Shown here: piece after piece, positions 1-6,718 of the stretch
How positions within the stretch are numbered: position 1 is the stretch's first letter
Layout of the letters: each line of letters opens with the position of its first letter
Assembly (NCBI GenBank): GCA_947377625.1
Contig: CANCGR010000015.1
Location: 1-15,204, forward strand
Source of the DNA: Gammaproteobacteria bacterium
GTDB taxonomy: Bacteria; Pseudomonadota; Gammaproteobacteria; Pseudomonadales; Pseudohongiellaceae
DNA length: 15,204 nt
Reading direction: 5' to 3'
Notes under the pieces: model-generated
Databases searched by the model: none
Told to the model about the DNA's origin: nothing
Seen by the model: only the letters and a program-made list of their open reading frames with translations
Program-made: the position numbers and the translations under genes

Positions 1-299
1 CCGCTATTGAGGAAACGCTCTTCAGCATAGACATGCCGCAGTATCTCCTGGGTCAGTGGTGTGTCCGTTTCCTGTGCCGGTTGGTAGCGATATGCCAGGC
101 CCAGCAACAGCGCCATGCAGGCAGCCACCGGCAACGCGCGGCGCCACCATGAATCGTTGGCGGCCGCTCTGGTGAGTGGCAGCGCGGAAACCCTGGATTC
201 CTCATCAGCAATAGCCAGCAATGCGTTCTGCAAGCCGGCAGGCGGCGCAGGTGCCTTAAGCACCTGCTGCAGCAGTTTTTCAAAATCCTGTTCGTTCAT
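1..299 (-). CDS. DUF3379-like membrane anti-sigma factor, C-terminus cut by window edge
   Basis: Reading leftward from ATG 299-297, the frame is open to base 1, giving 99 complete residues. The N-terminal part is short and cytoplasmic-looking and begins MNEQDFEKLL. A WWRR stretch at residues 51-54 is followed by one hydrophobic segment at about 55-70 (ALPVAACMALLLGLAY), which should be a single membrane helix. After it comes a periplasmic-side motif, LRHVYAEERFL (about 87-97), that resembles the conserved HVYxE region I recall for DUF3379 proteins. The gene starts 4 nt after the ECF sigma stop, so the two are almost surely co-transcribed and translationally coupled. Sigma plus single-span membrane protein is the usual sigma/anti-sigma layout, so I infer that it holds the sigma factor inactive at the membrane. 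The family call rests on context and short motifs; the signal it senses cannot be told. Confidence 0.72.
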   Translation of the reverse strand, partial: MNEQDFEKLLQQVLKAPAPPAGLQNALLAIADEESRVSALPLTRAAANDSWWRRALPVAACMALLLGLAYRYQPAQETDTPLTQEILRHVYAEERFLNS

Positions 300-303
300 G
301 GGG

Positions 304-888
304 TTACTCATTGCTTCCATCACCTTTGCCATCAAGCACTGCACGCAATTTGTTGCGGGCCCTGAACAACCGGGTCATTACCGTGTTGTTGTTCAATTCC
401 AGCATTACACCGATTTCTTCGCCGCTGAAGCCACCAATCACCTGCAGTGCCAGTGGGTCGCGGTATTCGGGTTCCAGTGCCAGTATTGCCTTGTGCAACA
501 TGCTGGCTTCCATCAGCTGATCCGGTTCCAGGTGCGGGGAATCGGGCAGCGTGGTTTCGTGATCATCGATATCGTCCAGCTCCGGCCGCTGCTTTTCATA
601 CAGGCGGGCGTTTTCCCGGCGCAAAATCGTAAACAACCAAGCCTTGGCTGAGTCATGACTTTGCAGGCTGTCAAACGCGCGCCAAGCCCGCATGAAGGTT
701 TCCTGGGTCAGATCTTCAGCCTGCGGTTTGTGCCGGGTCAGCCAGCAGGCATAGCGGAAAATGTCGTGGTAGAAGTCTTTGACCAGGGATTCATAGCGCT
801 TGCGCCGTTGCACCTTACTGTCCATGACCGAGTTTTCGGCAGATTCTTGCGCGGTCATAGTCGAAGTGCTTAGGGTCAGTGGAGACAT
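304..888 (-). CDS. ECF-type RNA polymerase sigma factor (sigma-70 family)
   Basis: The protein is up to 194 aa, the usual ECF size. Region 2 lies at about residues 33-75, including AEDLTQETFMRAW, the core-binding and -10 recognition helices. Region 4 lies at about 135-185, with LEPEYRDPLALQVIGGFSGEEIGVML and a helix-turn-helix ending NTVMTRLFRARNKL. There is no long insertion or extra domain, so it is a two-domain alternative sigma factor controlled by its neighbour rather than by an attached sensor. The start is uncertain: in-frame ATGs lie at 888, 858 and 825, none with a clear Shine-Dalgarno. The start at 825 (MDSKVQRRKRYESL) would put region 2 close to the N-terminus as is normal, and the extra 21 residues are low in conserved character. 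The putative anti-sigma gene follows after 4 nt. Regulon unknown. Confidence 0.9.
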   Translation of the reverse strand: MSPLTLSTSTMTAQESAENSVMDSKVQRRKRYESLVKDFYHDIFRYACWLTRHKPQAEDLTQETFMRAWRAFDSLQSHDSAKAWLFTILRRENARLYEKQRPELDDIDDHETTLPDSPHLEPDQLMEASMLHKAILALEPEYRDPLALQVIGGFSGEEIGVMLELNNNTVMTRLFRARNKLRAVLDGKGDGSNE

Positions 889-929
889 GCTGGGAAGTTG
901 GCTATTTGCCCGCTTTAACGGGCCCCGGC

Positions 930-959
930 ATTATTGCCCGGCGGGGAAACAGGCAGCAA
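930..959 (-). promoter_or_regulatory. Candidate sigma-70-like promoter for the sigma/anti-sigma pair
   Basis: On the minus strand TTGCTG (959-954) is followed by an 18-bp spacer and AATAAT (935-930), a five-of-six match to TATAAT. Transcription would start near 923, about 35 nt before the longest sigma start. This is weak evidence: the -35 matches only its first three bases, and ECF operons are often driven by their own sigma factor, whose motif cannot be recognised here. Confidence 0.3.
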
Positions 960-1020
960 GCTAAAGCAAAACAGGCTTTACGACAGCAGGCAGCATCAAG
1001 ACCGGCTTTGCTGCAAAATA

Positions 1021-1050
1021 TTCCAGAGCCGCGCGAGACATGGCTATAAT
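1021..1050 (+). promoter_or_regulatory. Candidate promoter for the SDR gene, with perfect TATAAT
   Basis: A perfect -10 hexamer TATAAT lies at 1045-1050. The best -35 at sensible spacing is TTCCAG (1021-1026, 18-bp spacer), which is poor, so an activator may be needed. Transcription from here would start near 1057. That would leave a leader of about 115 nt containing the palindrome at 1073-1086 and the TGTGCAG repeats at 1109-1152 ahead of the gene. Confidence 0.4.
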
Positions 1051-1072
1051 GCCGGGAAAAAAGGGACAAGCG

Positions 1073-1086
1073 TTGCACTAGTGCAA
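1073..1086. promoter_or_regulatory. Perfect 14-bp palindrome, possible repressor operator
   Basis: TTGCACTAGTGCAA equals its own reverse complement over all 14 bases; the flanking bases do not extend the symmetry. It lies just downstream of the candidate -10 at 1045-1050, where a dimeric repressor would block early elongation. It has no hairpin loop, so DNA binding is more likely than an RNA structure. No regulator gene is seen nearby in the window, so the binding protein is unknown. Confidence 0.45.
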
Positions 1087-1108
1087 GCACCATTGCCCGT
1101 ATTTGAGC

Positions 1109-1152
1109 TGTGCAGAGCTGCTGTGCAGACCTTGTGCAGATTTGCTGTACAG
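1109..1152 (+). repeat. Iterated TGTGCAGA / TGTACAG elements in the SDR leader
   Basis: TGTGCAGA occurs exactly at 1109-1116, 1122-1129 and 1133-1140, and a variant TGTACAG follows at 1146-1152. The step is 13, 11 and 13 bases, close to one helical turn. The shared core GTGCA also occurs in the palindrome (1081-1085), so the same protein might recognise both. The array ends four bases before the Shine-Dalgarno of the SDR. The function is inferred only from position and repetition. Confidence 0.5.
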
Positions 1153-1155
1153 CCC

Positions 1156-1173
1156 TAAGGAGTACTCACTATT
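1156..1173 (+). promoter_or_regulatory. Strong Shine-Dalgarno (TAAGGAG) before a rare ATT start codon
   Basis: TAAGGAG occupies 1156-1162, and its TAA is also the in-frame stop that closes the frame upstream. An 8-nt spacer leads to ATT at 1171-1173. Between that stop and the TTG at 1228 there is no ATG, GTG, TTG or CTG in frame. This site therefore decides the start of the SDR: the spacing is ideal and the resulting N-terminus fits the family. Confidence 0.65.
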
Positions 1174-2004
1174 CGTTCCTATAACAACAAGGTCGCCTTC
1201 ATCACAGGCGCCGCCGCTGGAATTGGTTTGGGCATGGCCCGCGCCTTCGCCTCTCGAGGCATGAAACTCGGCTTGGCCGATGTTGATGCCGGCAAACTGG
1301 CCTCAGTCAAACAGATGTTTGCCGAACTGGGCCACGAAGTACTGGTGTTTCCCTCCGATGTTGCCAATCGCGATGATATGAAAAAAGCCACAGCGGCCAT
1401 GGTTGAGCATTTCGGTGCTTTGCATGTGGTGTGTGCCAATGCCGGCGTCGGTGGTTTTATCGGCCCTTTGCAGGATGGTGCCGACAAGGATTGGGACTGG
1501 GTGATTGATGTCAATCTCAAAGGCACGGTCAACACCATTCAAGCGGCCTTGCCTTACCTGATGAAGAATCCCGAGCAGTCACACATCGTGTTGACGAGTT
1601 CGATCAGTGGTTTGCGTGTCTATGAACCCAGTCGTGGTCAGGGCATGTACAACACCACCAAGTTTGGTCTGGTAGGTTTCGGTGAAGCCTTGCATGCCGA
1701 TCTGCATCACCTGGGCGTGGGCGTGTCGATTGTGTGCCCCGGTGTAGTGAATACCGATATTTCCAACTCAGGTCGCAACCGGCCGGCGCGCTATGGCGGC
1801 CCGTTCGAGATGAATGAAGATTTTGTGCTCGCCAAAGCAGCGCTTACCGGCACTGATCCATTGGAGTTCGGCCAATGGGTGTTGAAAGCGATGGAGCAGG
1901 ATCAGCTCTATGTGATCACCCACCCGGAAGACCGGCCCATTGTTGAAGCCCGCCACGCGCGCATCATGCAAGCCTTTGATGCGTGTGAATCCCTGAAAAG
2001 ATAA
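1171..2004 (+). CDS. Classical short-chain dehydrogenase/reductase (SDR), probable ATT start
   Basis: This is a cytosolic NAD(P)-dependent oxidoreductase of about 277 aa. Counting from ATT 1171: cofactor motif TGAAAGIG at 12-19; an acidic end of strand 2 (LADVD, about 35-39), which usually favours NAD(H); CANAG ending at 92; NLKG near 115; catalytic Ser in SSISG near 146; and YNTTK with Tyr160 and Lys164. The C-terminus VITHPEDRPIVEARHARIM resembles several SDRs that act on alcohols or hydroxyacyl compounds, but the substrate cannot be predicted. Starting at the TTG at 1228 would remove strand 1 and the glycine motif, so that start is untenable. A strong Shine-Dalgarno 8 nt before ATT supports 1171. 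The gene is monocistronic, divergent from the sigma factor and convergent with the peroxidase gene. An ATG-to-ATT sequencing error or mutation is the main alternative. Confidence 0.88.
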   Translation: MRSYNNKVAFITGAAAGIGLGMARAFASRGMKLGLADVDAGKLASVKQMFAELGHEVLVFPSDVANRDDMKKATAAMVEHFGALHVVCANAGVGGFIGPLQDGADKDWDWVIDVNLKGTVNTIQAALPYLMKNPEQSHIVLTSSISGLRVYEPSRGQGMYNTTKFGLVGFGEALHADLHHLGVGVSIVCPGVVNTDISNSGRNRPARYGGPFEMNEDFVLAKAALTGTDPLEFGQWVLKAMEQDQLYVITHPEDRPIVEARHARIMQAFDACESLKR

Positions 2005-2010
2005 TTTCTC

Positions 2011-2030
2011 CAGCGCCATTCCAGGCGCTG
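2011..2030. terminator. Bidirectional hairpin between convergent genes
   Basis: CAGCGCC (2011-2017) and GGCGCTG (2024-2030) form a perfect 7-bp GC-rich stem with a 6-nt loop. It lies between the SDR stop (2002-2004) and the peroxidase stop (2039-2041), where a shared terminator is expected. The T-tracts are short and interrupted on both sides (CCTTCTGTTT on the plus side), so termination may be partial or need Rho. Confidence 0.5.
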
Positions 2031-2038
2031 CCTTCTGT

Positions 2039-3232
2039 TTATTTGCCAGTGCCAGGCGTTACTGAGCTGCTGACAGGCGGCAGCAGTGGCTCATAACGCT
2101 TGTCGGTCAACATCCTCATAAACGCCACCAGCGCATCGATGCTGCGGTTGTCCAGTGAACGTCCTGCCTGAAGTTTTTCCAGCGCCAGATTATCAGCCAC
2201 TTCCGGTGCGCCCCAGTTCTGCCCGGTTTCCGGGTTGAGCTGCGCCTTGGCTGCCTTGGCCAGGTATTTGTTGTAGAACAACATCACCGTGCGCAAATCA
2301 CTGAACACCCCGTTGTGCATGTAGGGCGCGGTAATCGCCACGTTGCGCAAAGTCGGTACACGAAACTTGCCGTCTTGCGTTTTGTCGCCAGCCCCAGTGT
2401 GTTCGAGCAGGCCGTGATCAACATACGCGTCGCCCTTGCCATTGGCTTTGCGCAGAGCGCTGTTCACTGGCACGCCAATATTCTGATAGCTGAAGTTACT
2501 GAACACTTCGTTACTGTCGTTGGGGAAGCGCTGCAACATGTGGCACTTGTTGCAGTTGGTGAACTGGTTTGAGAAAAACAGCGTGATGCCAAGTTCTTCC
2601 TGCTCGGTGGGTTTGTATTCGTTGCGCAGATAGCGGTCGTATCTGGAATCATAGGGCGAAAAAAACGGGATGCGTTCCAGTGCGGCAATGCTTTCCTGCA
2701 TGGCGTCGTAGGCCTTGCTGCTGTCGGCAAAGATGTTGTCTCCAAACAAACCTTTGAAGGCGTGCAGATAATTCTGGTTTTCCTGCAGGCGTGCAACCAC
2801 CGCTGCCTTGTCGGGCATCGCCATTTCCGCAGGATTCAGTGGCGGGCCACCGGCTTGTTCTTCCAGTGTGGCGGCACGGCCGTCCATGAACAGGCCGCCG
2901 ACATATTCACCATCAGGTTTGCGGCTGAATTCTGGAATGGTGGCGGCATAACTGATGGTGGGTGCGTTGCGGTCGCCCAGCGAATGCAAATCAGCGCCCA
3001 GTGACGCTGCAGCTTTGACGCCGCTGTCGCGCCAGTCGCTGAATGCCCGCGCCGGATCATGGCAAGAGGCACAGCTTTGCGTGCGATCACGTGAGAGGTT
3101 TACATCGAAGAACAAGGCACGGCCCAGATCTTCCAGCTGGGTCTGTCTGGTCGCAGGCTCTGCCGCGAAGGCTACATTCATGGTGAAGGCGGTGAGCAGC
3201 AGGCTTTTGCACAAGTACCGGAGTGCTTTCAT
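2039..3232 (-). CDS. Di-haem cytochrome c peroxidase, MauG/CcpA-like, exported
   Basis: Length is 397 aa from ATG 3232, chosen because it begins a clean Sec signal peptide (MKALRYLCKSLLL...AFAAEP) and overlaps the previous stop as ATGA; a GTG/TTG-type start further up would add a non-signal stretch. Two c-type haem sites are visible: CASCH at 54-58 and CNKCH at 227-231. Family landmarks include LGRALFFDVNLS (36-47), FMDGRA (115-120) and FRVPTLRNV...PYMHNGVF (290-310). Such periplasmic proteins reduce peroxide or carry out haem-driven oxidation of a partner. This is the last gene of the imelysin set, coupled to the DUF1513 gene, so it probably acts in the same periplasmic process. It appears to be an addition to the icmP-type operon as I recall it. 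It could be either a true peroxidase or a MauG-like oxidase; the sequence does not decide. Confidence 0.9.
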   Translation of the reverse strand: MKALRYLCKSLLLTAFTMNVAFAAEPATRQTQLEDLGRALFFDVNLSRDRTQSCASCHDPARAFSDWRDSGVKAAASLGADLHSLGDRNAPTISYAATIPEFSRKPDGEYVGGLFMDGRAATLEEQAGGPPLNPAEMAMPDKAAVVARLQENQNYLHAFKGLFGDNIFADSSKAYDAMQESIAALERIPFFSPYDSRYDRYLRNEYKPTEQEELGITLFFSNQFTNCNKCHMLQRFPNDSNEVFSNFSYQNIGVPVNSALRKANGKGDAYVDHGLLEHTGAGDKTQDGKFRVPTLRNVAITAPYMHNGVFSDLRTVMLFYNKYLAKAAKAQLNPETGQNWGAPEVADNLALEKLQAGRSLDNRSIDALVAFMRMLTDKRYEPLLPPVSSSVTPGTGK

Positions 3233-4389
3233 GCGGAATTTCCGGTGTCGGCCACCACCAAGTGGTTGTCCCACAACAGTGCCAGTTTTTCTGCACCTTC
3301 GAATTCACTGATCTCACCGGTCGCCAGATCAAGCTCGGCGAGCTTGCCGACGCCGCTGCTGAACACAAAACCCTTGTCAGTGGCCTGCACGCCGCAGTTG
3401 TCGCGTGCGCGCACAACCTTGAGCAAAGTGCCGGTGTGGGTATCCCAAATGGTGAGCTGGTTGCCGCGCGGGCAACTGGCGGCGGCATAGCGGCCACTCG
3501 TATCAAAACGGATCGCACCCACATATTGCTTCAGTTGTGATTGGATTTCTTCCGGCGCCATCAGCAGCTGCAATTGCTGGCCGCGTGCATGCGTGGCCAC
3601 CAGCGGCGCGTTGGTGAAGGCATCGCCTTCGAATTGCATGCCCAGCACCACAGCACCATCGGTATTCACATCCAGATGACGGATACTGCTTTGATGAAAT
3701 TGTTCGGGCAGAAAACGTTGCTCCAGCAGCTTGCCGCTATGACGATCCACATAGGCGAGCGAAGGACGCATCGAGTCGAGATTGAGAATGTCGCGATCAT
3801 GCGACGGATGTGTGCGGATGCCACCATTGGCAATCGCCAGCGTGTTGCCGTCTGGCATCAGGATCAATTCATGCGGGCCAATACCGCCGCTCGGGAACTC
3901 TTGTAGGCGTTGCAGCGTAAGTTCCGAGCCTGCGCCTTGCACTGCCCATACCACCAGGCGACCACTGCTTTCGGTGGTGTCATCAAACGCATTTTCGGTG
4001 GTGTAGAACAGCGAGCCATCATTGGAAAACACACCGTGGCCATAAAGATGACGATCAGCAGGCACTTGCAGTTCACGAATCAATTGGCCGGTGGCCAGAT
4101 CGACCAGCACCAGTGAAGTGCCCGGACGCCGCGCCACCGACACCAGAAAACCACGCTGTGCATTGATGGCGATGTGGTGGCCACGCTCAGGCAATTGCAG
4201 TTTGAACACTGGTTGCATGCGGCCGCCGTCGTGGCGAAAGCCCATCAGAAAATAGGTGTTTTCATTGGTGGTGGCAGCACTCACATACAAGGGGCTGGTG
4301 TTGCTGTTGTCGATGGCAAGTACGCGCACAGCAGGAGTGAGCAGCACAGCGCCCAGAGCAAGTAATTGACGACGGTTGAGGGTATGCAT
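3229..4389 (-). CDS. DUF1513 family protein, probable Tat-exported beta-propeller
   Basis: Length is 386 aa from ATG 4389. This start gives MHTLNRRQLLALGAVLL, a twin-arginine-type signal (Arg6-Arg7 and a hydrophobic core), and has AGG about 7 nt upstream. A longer frame reaching 4518 overlaps the previous gene and lacks signal character. The mature part has repeated strand patterns typical of a WD/YncE-like propeller, such as LVLVDLATGQLIREL, LTIWDTHTGTLLKVV and LAELDLATGEISEF. GIGPHELILMPDG is a recognisable family stretch. Its biochemical role is not known to me; DUF1513 proteins recur beside imelysin and di-haem genes. Tat export would mean that it folds or binds a cofactor before crossing the membrane. 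It starts 16 nt after the second imelysin and overlaps the peroxidase by 4 nt. Confidence 0.85.
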   Translation of the reverse strand: MHTLNRRQLLALGAVLLTPAVRVLAIDNSNTSPLYVSAATTNENTYFLMGFRHDGGRMQPVFKLQLPERGHHIAINAQRGFLVSVARRPGTSLVLVDLATGQLIRELQVPADRHLYGHGVFSNDGSLFYTTENAFDDTTESSGRLVVWAVQGAGSELTLQRLQEFPSGGIGPHELILMPDGNTLAIANGGIRTHPSHDRDILNLDSMRPSLAYVDRHSGKLLEQRFLPEQFHQSSIRHLDVNTDGAVVLGMQFEGDAFTNAPLVATHARGQQLQLLMAPEEIQSQLKQYVGAIRFDTSGRYAAASCPRGNQLTIWDTHTGTLLKVVRARDNCGVQATDKGFVFSSGVGKLAELDLATGEISEFEGAEKLALLWDNHLVVADTGNSA

Positions 4390-4405
4390 GTGTTTGCCTG
4401 TGCCC

Positions 4406-5464
4406 TCAGTCGCCATCGAGGCTGTTGAAGCCCAAATACAGATCGGTGTGTTTGACTGCCACTTCCAGTGCTTCATACAACGCGTTGATATCGTCGCGTG
4501 ACTGTTTGAGTGCGGCATAACCTTGGGGTGATTTGAGTGCCGTCGTCATCGAATCAGGCGCTGCGGCCAGGCTCTTTTCCACCTTGTCGAAGGCGGCAGT
4601 GATGGCGGGAATGTCAGCCGCTGGCAACACTGAACTCAGTGCAGGTTTGGACTGACTGAACAGCGCGGCGAAGGCCGCGACATTGACGCGCAGATTGCGT
4701 ACCGAGCGATCCGAGCGCCACGATTCGGCCTTGCGCTCGTGTGCAGCGGCTTGGCTGTCGGCCAGCACTGCTTCCAGTTTCTGGCGCTGGATGCGGCGCA
4801 CGCTTTCCACCACGGCTTTCAAATAGTCGAGAGTGACATCGCGCGAGTTTTCAAAATAACCGCCGCGCTGATCGGCATTGGCAACGGTGGTGCGGAATTC
4901 ATCGTGCCAGCGCTTGGCAAGCCCGGTGCTGATATCGCCAAGGTTGTGCGCGATGGCTTGTACCAGTTGGCAGCGGAACGGCGTTTTCTGCAACGCCGCC
5001 AAACTGTCGTTGCTGAACAACAAGCGCTCCAGCGCCTGGAAACCTTGTACGCCGACACTCTGTTGGGCAAAGGCGGCAGGGGCCAGCACTGCGGGGTCGG
5101 CTGCTGCCAGCAACGTATCCATCTGGCGGGTACCGGCGTTGTTGTCATCCGGCCAGAATTGCAGGCGGTAGTTCCAGTTGAAATAAGTGATGGGGCCGAA
5201 CTGGATGTGCTGCACGCCTTGCCAGCCGTCCATCGCCTGCTGGAAATCCTGCTGGAGTTTGGCAAGGTTGTCCTGTGTCACCGCAGCGCAAAAACCGGCG
5301 GCATCGGTGGTGAGCGGCACTGTTGCCAGCGCAAACCGTTCATAAGCCGGCACGATCACGCCATCAGTAATGGCTAAATTGACTTCTTTCCATTGCTGGT
5401 TCTGCGCAAGCAGCGCGGGGCTGAACAACCAGGTCAACAGCAACAGTGGGGCATGGCGAAACAT
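4406..5464 (-). CDS. Second imelysin-family (M75-like) periplasmic protein
   Basis: Length is 352 aa from ATG 5464, chosen for its AAAGG Shine-Dalgarno (about 9 nt spacing) and good Sec signal MFRHAPLLLLTWLFSPALLAQ; ATGs at 5497 and 5491 would add 9-11 residues with no signal character. Imelysin features: GVQHIQFGP (83-91), GFQALERLLF (141-150), SWRSDRSVRNL (248-258) and the C-terminal LYLGFNSLDGD (342-352). In the GxHxxE position it has GFQALE, with Gln143 for His, so metal binding or any hydrolytic activity may differ from the first imelysin. Imelysins are mostly regarded as iron-regulated periplasmic or outer-membrane proteins of uncertain activity. The pair of dissimilar imelysins flanking a di-haem protein matches an arrangement I recall from Pseudomonas. 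A Fur-box-like sequence sits directly upstream. Confidence 0.88.
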   Translation of the reverse strand: MFRHAPLLLLTWLFSPALLAQNQQWKEVNLAITDGVIVPAYERFALATVPLTTDAAGFCAAVTQDNLAKLQQDFQQAMDGWQGVQHIQFGPITYFNWNYRLQFWPDDNNAGTRQMDTLLAAADPAVLAPAAFAQQSVGVQGFQALERLLFSNDSLAALQKTPFRCQLVQAIAHNLGDISTGLAKRWHDEFRTTVANADQRGGYFENSRDVTLDYLKAVVESVRRIQRQKLEAVLADSQAAAHERKAESWRSDRSVRNLRVNVAAFAALFSQSKPALSSVLPAADIPAITAAFDKVEKSLAAAPDSMTTALKSPQGYAALKQSRDDINALYEALEVAVKHTDLYLGFNSLDGD

Positions 5465-5481
5465 GAGCAATGGCCTTTGAT

Positions 5482-5496
5482 TAAGAATCATTCGCA
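5482..5496. promoter_or_regulatory. Fur-box-like sequence ahead of the second imelysin
   Basis: On the plus strand the 15 bases TAAGAATCATTCGCA match the 7-1-7 core TGATAATCATTATCA at 11 positions, including the whole centre AATCATT. The site lies in the 40-base gap between the DUF1111 stop (5505) and the second imelysin start (5464). The outer half-sites are poorer, and no clear sigma-70 promoter accompanies it, so this is a candidate only. Confidence 0.35.
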
Positions 5497-5504
5497 TTTA
5501 GCCA

Positions 5505-6677
5505 TTATAGGCTTTGCAGAAATGCCAGCAAGTGCTCCTGTTGTAATTTTGGTGCCAAAGAAAAGGCTTTAACGCTGGTTTCGGCCTCCCCGCCATGCCA
5601 AAGAATGGCCGCCAGCACTGAGTCAGCGCGGCCATCGTGCAGCAAATGCTGACGTTGGCTCAGACCCCAGAGCGGGGCGGTACGCCATTCGCTGGCAGAA
5701 GCAGGAACTGGTTGTTCAGGTGTAGGAGTAGCCCCATGCGGGGCGGCGAGACCTTTGCCCAGATCGTGCAGCAGCAGGTCGGTCCAGGCTTGCAGCGGCT
5801 GTTTGCTGGTGGGCAGTTCAGGCACGTGGCAGGCCGCACAACCCAGCGTGGCAAACAGCGTAGCAGCGCTCGGGTCGGCAGGCTTTACCGGCACTGGCGC
5901 GCGCAAGCCCTGCAGATAACTGAGCAGCAAGTTCAATACGGTATCAGGCGCTTCCAGTGCCCCTGCTTCAGCCCCTGCTGGTTGCCGCAAACACTGGGTC
6001 TGCGCTGGCGTGCAATCGCCATAAGAGGACGGAAAATAGCGATTGCCCAAGCCTATATCGACGCTGAGTGCTTTGCCCGCTTGCTGCGCCAAACTGTTGC
6101 TTTCGGCTTTCCAGCCATAACGGCCAGTGAGTCGGCCGCTGATGCCATCGTGGTTGCTATCTTCGGGATCAGCCAATGCCTGCAATACCTGCTCCGGGAC
6201 TTGTTCAAACAGAGCAGCGCCAAAGAGCGAAGGCGGTAGTCGCAATGAACCTGCTTGTGCAAGAGGACCGAATTGCAAAGCGCTGGCTGTGTAGGTGGGC
6301 ACCGATAATTCGGTTGATCCCACTACAACAGTTTCAGTGCCGAACTGCAGCCTGCCTTCCGCAGCCAGCCCGGTAACCGCATGCTGCTGCAGTTGTTTGC
6401 CATAAACCGGATCATTTGGCAGCACCAGCACTAGCGAGCCGGGAAACCTGCCTTGTTTGCCGCCAGGATGGCAGGCGGCGCAAGAGCGCGCATCGTAGTA
6501 GGGGCCGAGCCCGTCAGAAGCCATGGTGGAGGCAGGGGCCGCCACCCAGTTTTTGTCAAAGATCGCTTTGCCGCTGACGAAATCCAGACTGTTGATTGTC
6601 TGCGCCAGGGCCGGCGAAATCAGCAGCGGCAACGAGCACAACAAACTTGGCAGCAACCTGGATTTGGGCAGAGCCAT
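5505..6677 (-). CDS. DUF1111 di-haem oxidoreductase-type periplasmic protein
   Basis: Length is 390 aa from ATG 6677 (MALPKSRLLPSLLCSLPLLISPALAQ, a Sec signal). A GTG at 6686 adds three residues; an AGAGGG element lies 3 nt before GTG but 12 nt before ATG, so the start is not settled. Numbering from ATG, two haem-c sites are present: CAACH at 66-70 and CAACH at 280-284. A Ca-loop-like DSNHDGISGR lies near 173-182, followed by GRYGWKAE, and the C-terminal LLHDGRADSVLAAILWHGGEA is characteristic of the family. Known descriptions are 'putative thiol oxidoreductase' or 'di-haem oxidoreductase'; the physiological substrate is unclear. It sits between the two imelysin genes. I infer that it supplies or removes electrons for a periplasmic metal- or haem-handling reaction that also involves them. 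Confidence 0.9.
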   Translation of the reverse strand: MALPKSRLLPSLLCSLPLLISPALAQTINSLDFVSGKAIFDKNWVAAPASTMASDGLGPYYDARSCAACHPGGKQGRFPGSLVLVLPNDPVYGKQLQQHAVTGLAAEGRLQFGTETVVVGSTELSVPTYTASALQFGPLAQAGSLRLPPSLFGAALFEQVPEQVLQALADPEDSNHDGISGRLTGRYGWKAESNSLAQQAGKALSVDIGLGNRYFPSSYGDCTPAQTQCLRQPAGAEAGALEAPDTVLNLLLSYLQGLRAPVPVKPADPSAATLFATLGCAACHVPELPTSKQPLQAWTDLLLHDLGKGLAAPHGATPTPEQPVPASASEWRTAPLWGLSQRQHLLHDGRADSVLAAILWHGGEAETSVKAFSLAPKLQQEHLLAFLQSL

Positions 6678-6718
6678 GGGGCGCACAGTCCCTCTGGTCG
6701 AAGGTGGAATCAGAATGG

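Noticed and set aside
53..283. Arg/Cys/His-rich minus-strand ORF
   Set aside because: Out-of-frame shadow of the anti-sigma gene, whose own frame is open from 299 to base 1 with a membrane helix and a 4-nt gap to the sigma gene.
908..923. Hairpin GCCCG-CTTTAA-CGGGC upstream of the sigma gene
   Set aside because: Only 5 bp of stem with no T-run and nothing upstream to terminate; likely chance in a GC-rich gap.
1228..2004. SDR gene starting at TTG 1228
   Set aside because: This start removes strand 1 and the TGAAAGIG cofactor loop, and there is no ribosome binding site before it; coding clearly extends upstream to 1171.
4390..4518. N-terminal extension of the DUF1513 protein to 4518
   Set aside because: It overlaps the end of the second imelysin gene, lacks signal features, and the Tat-type signal begins at 4389 with a ribosome site.
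4739..5377. Plus-strand ORF opposite the second imelysin (212 codons)
   Set aside because: Antisense shadow; the minus-strand frame has a signal peptide and family motifs.
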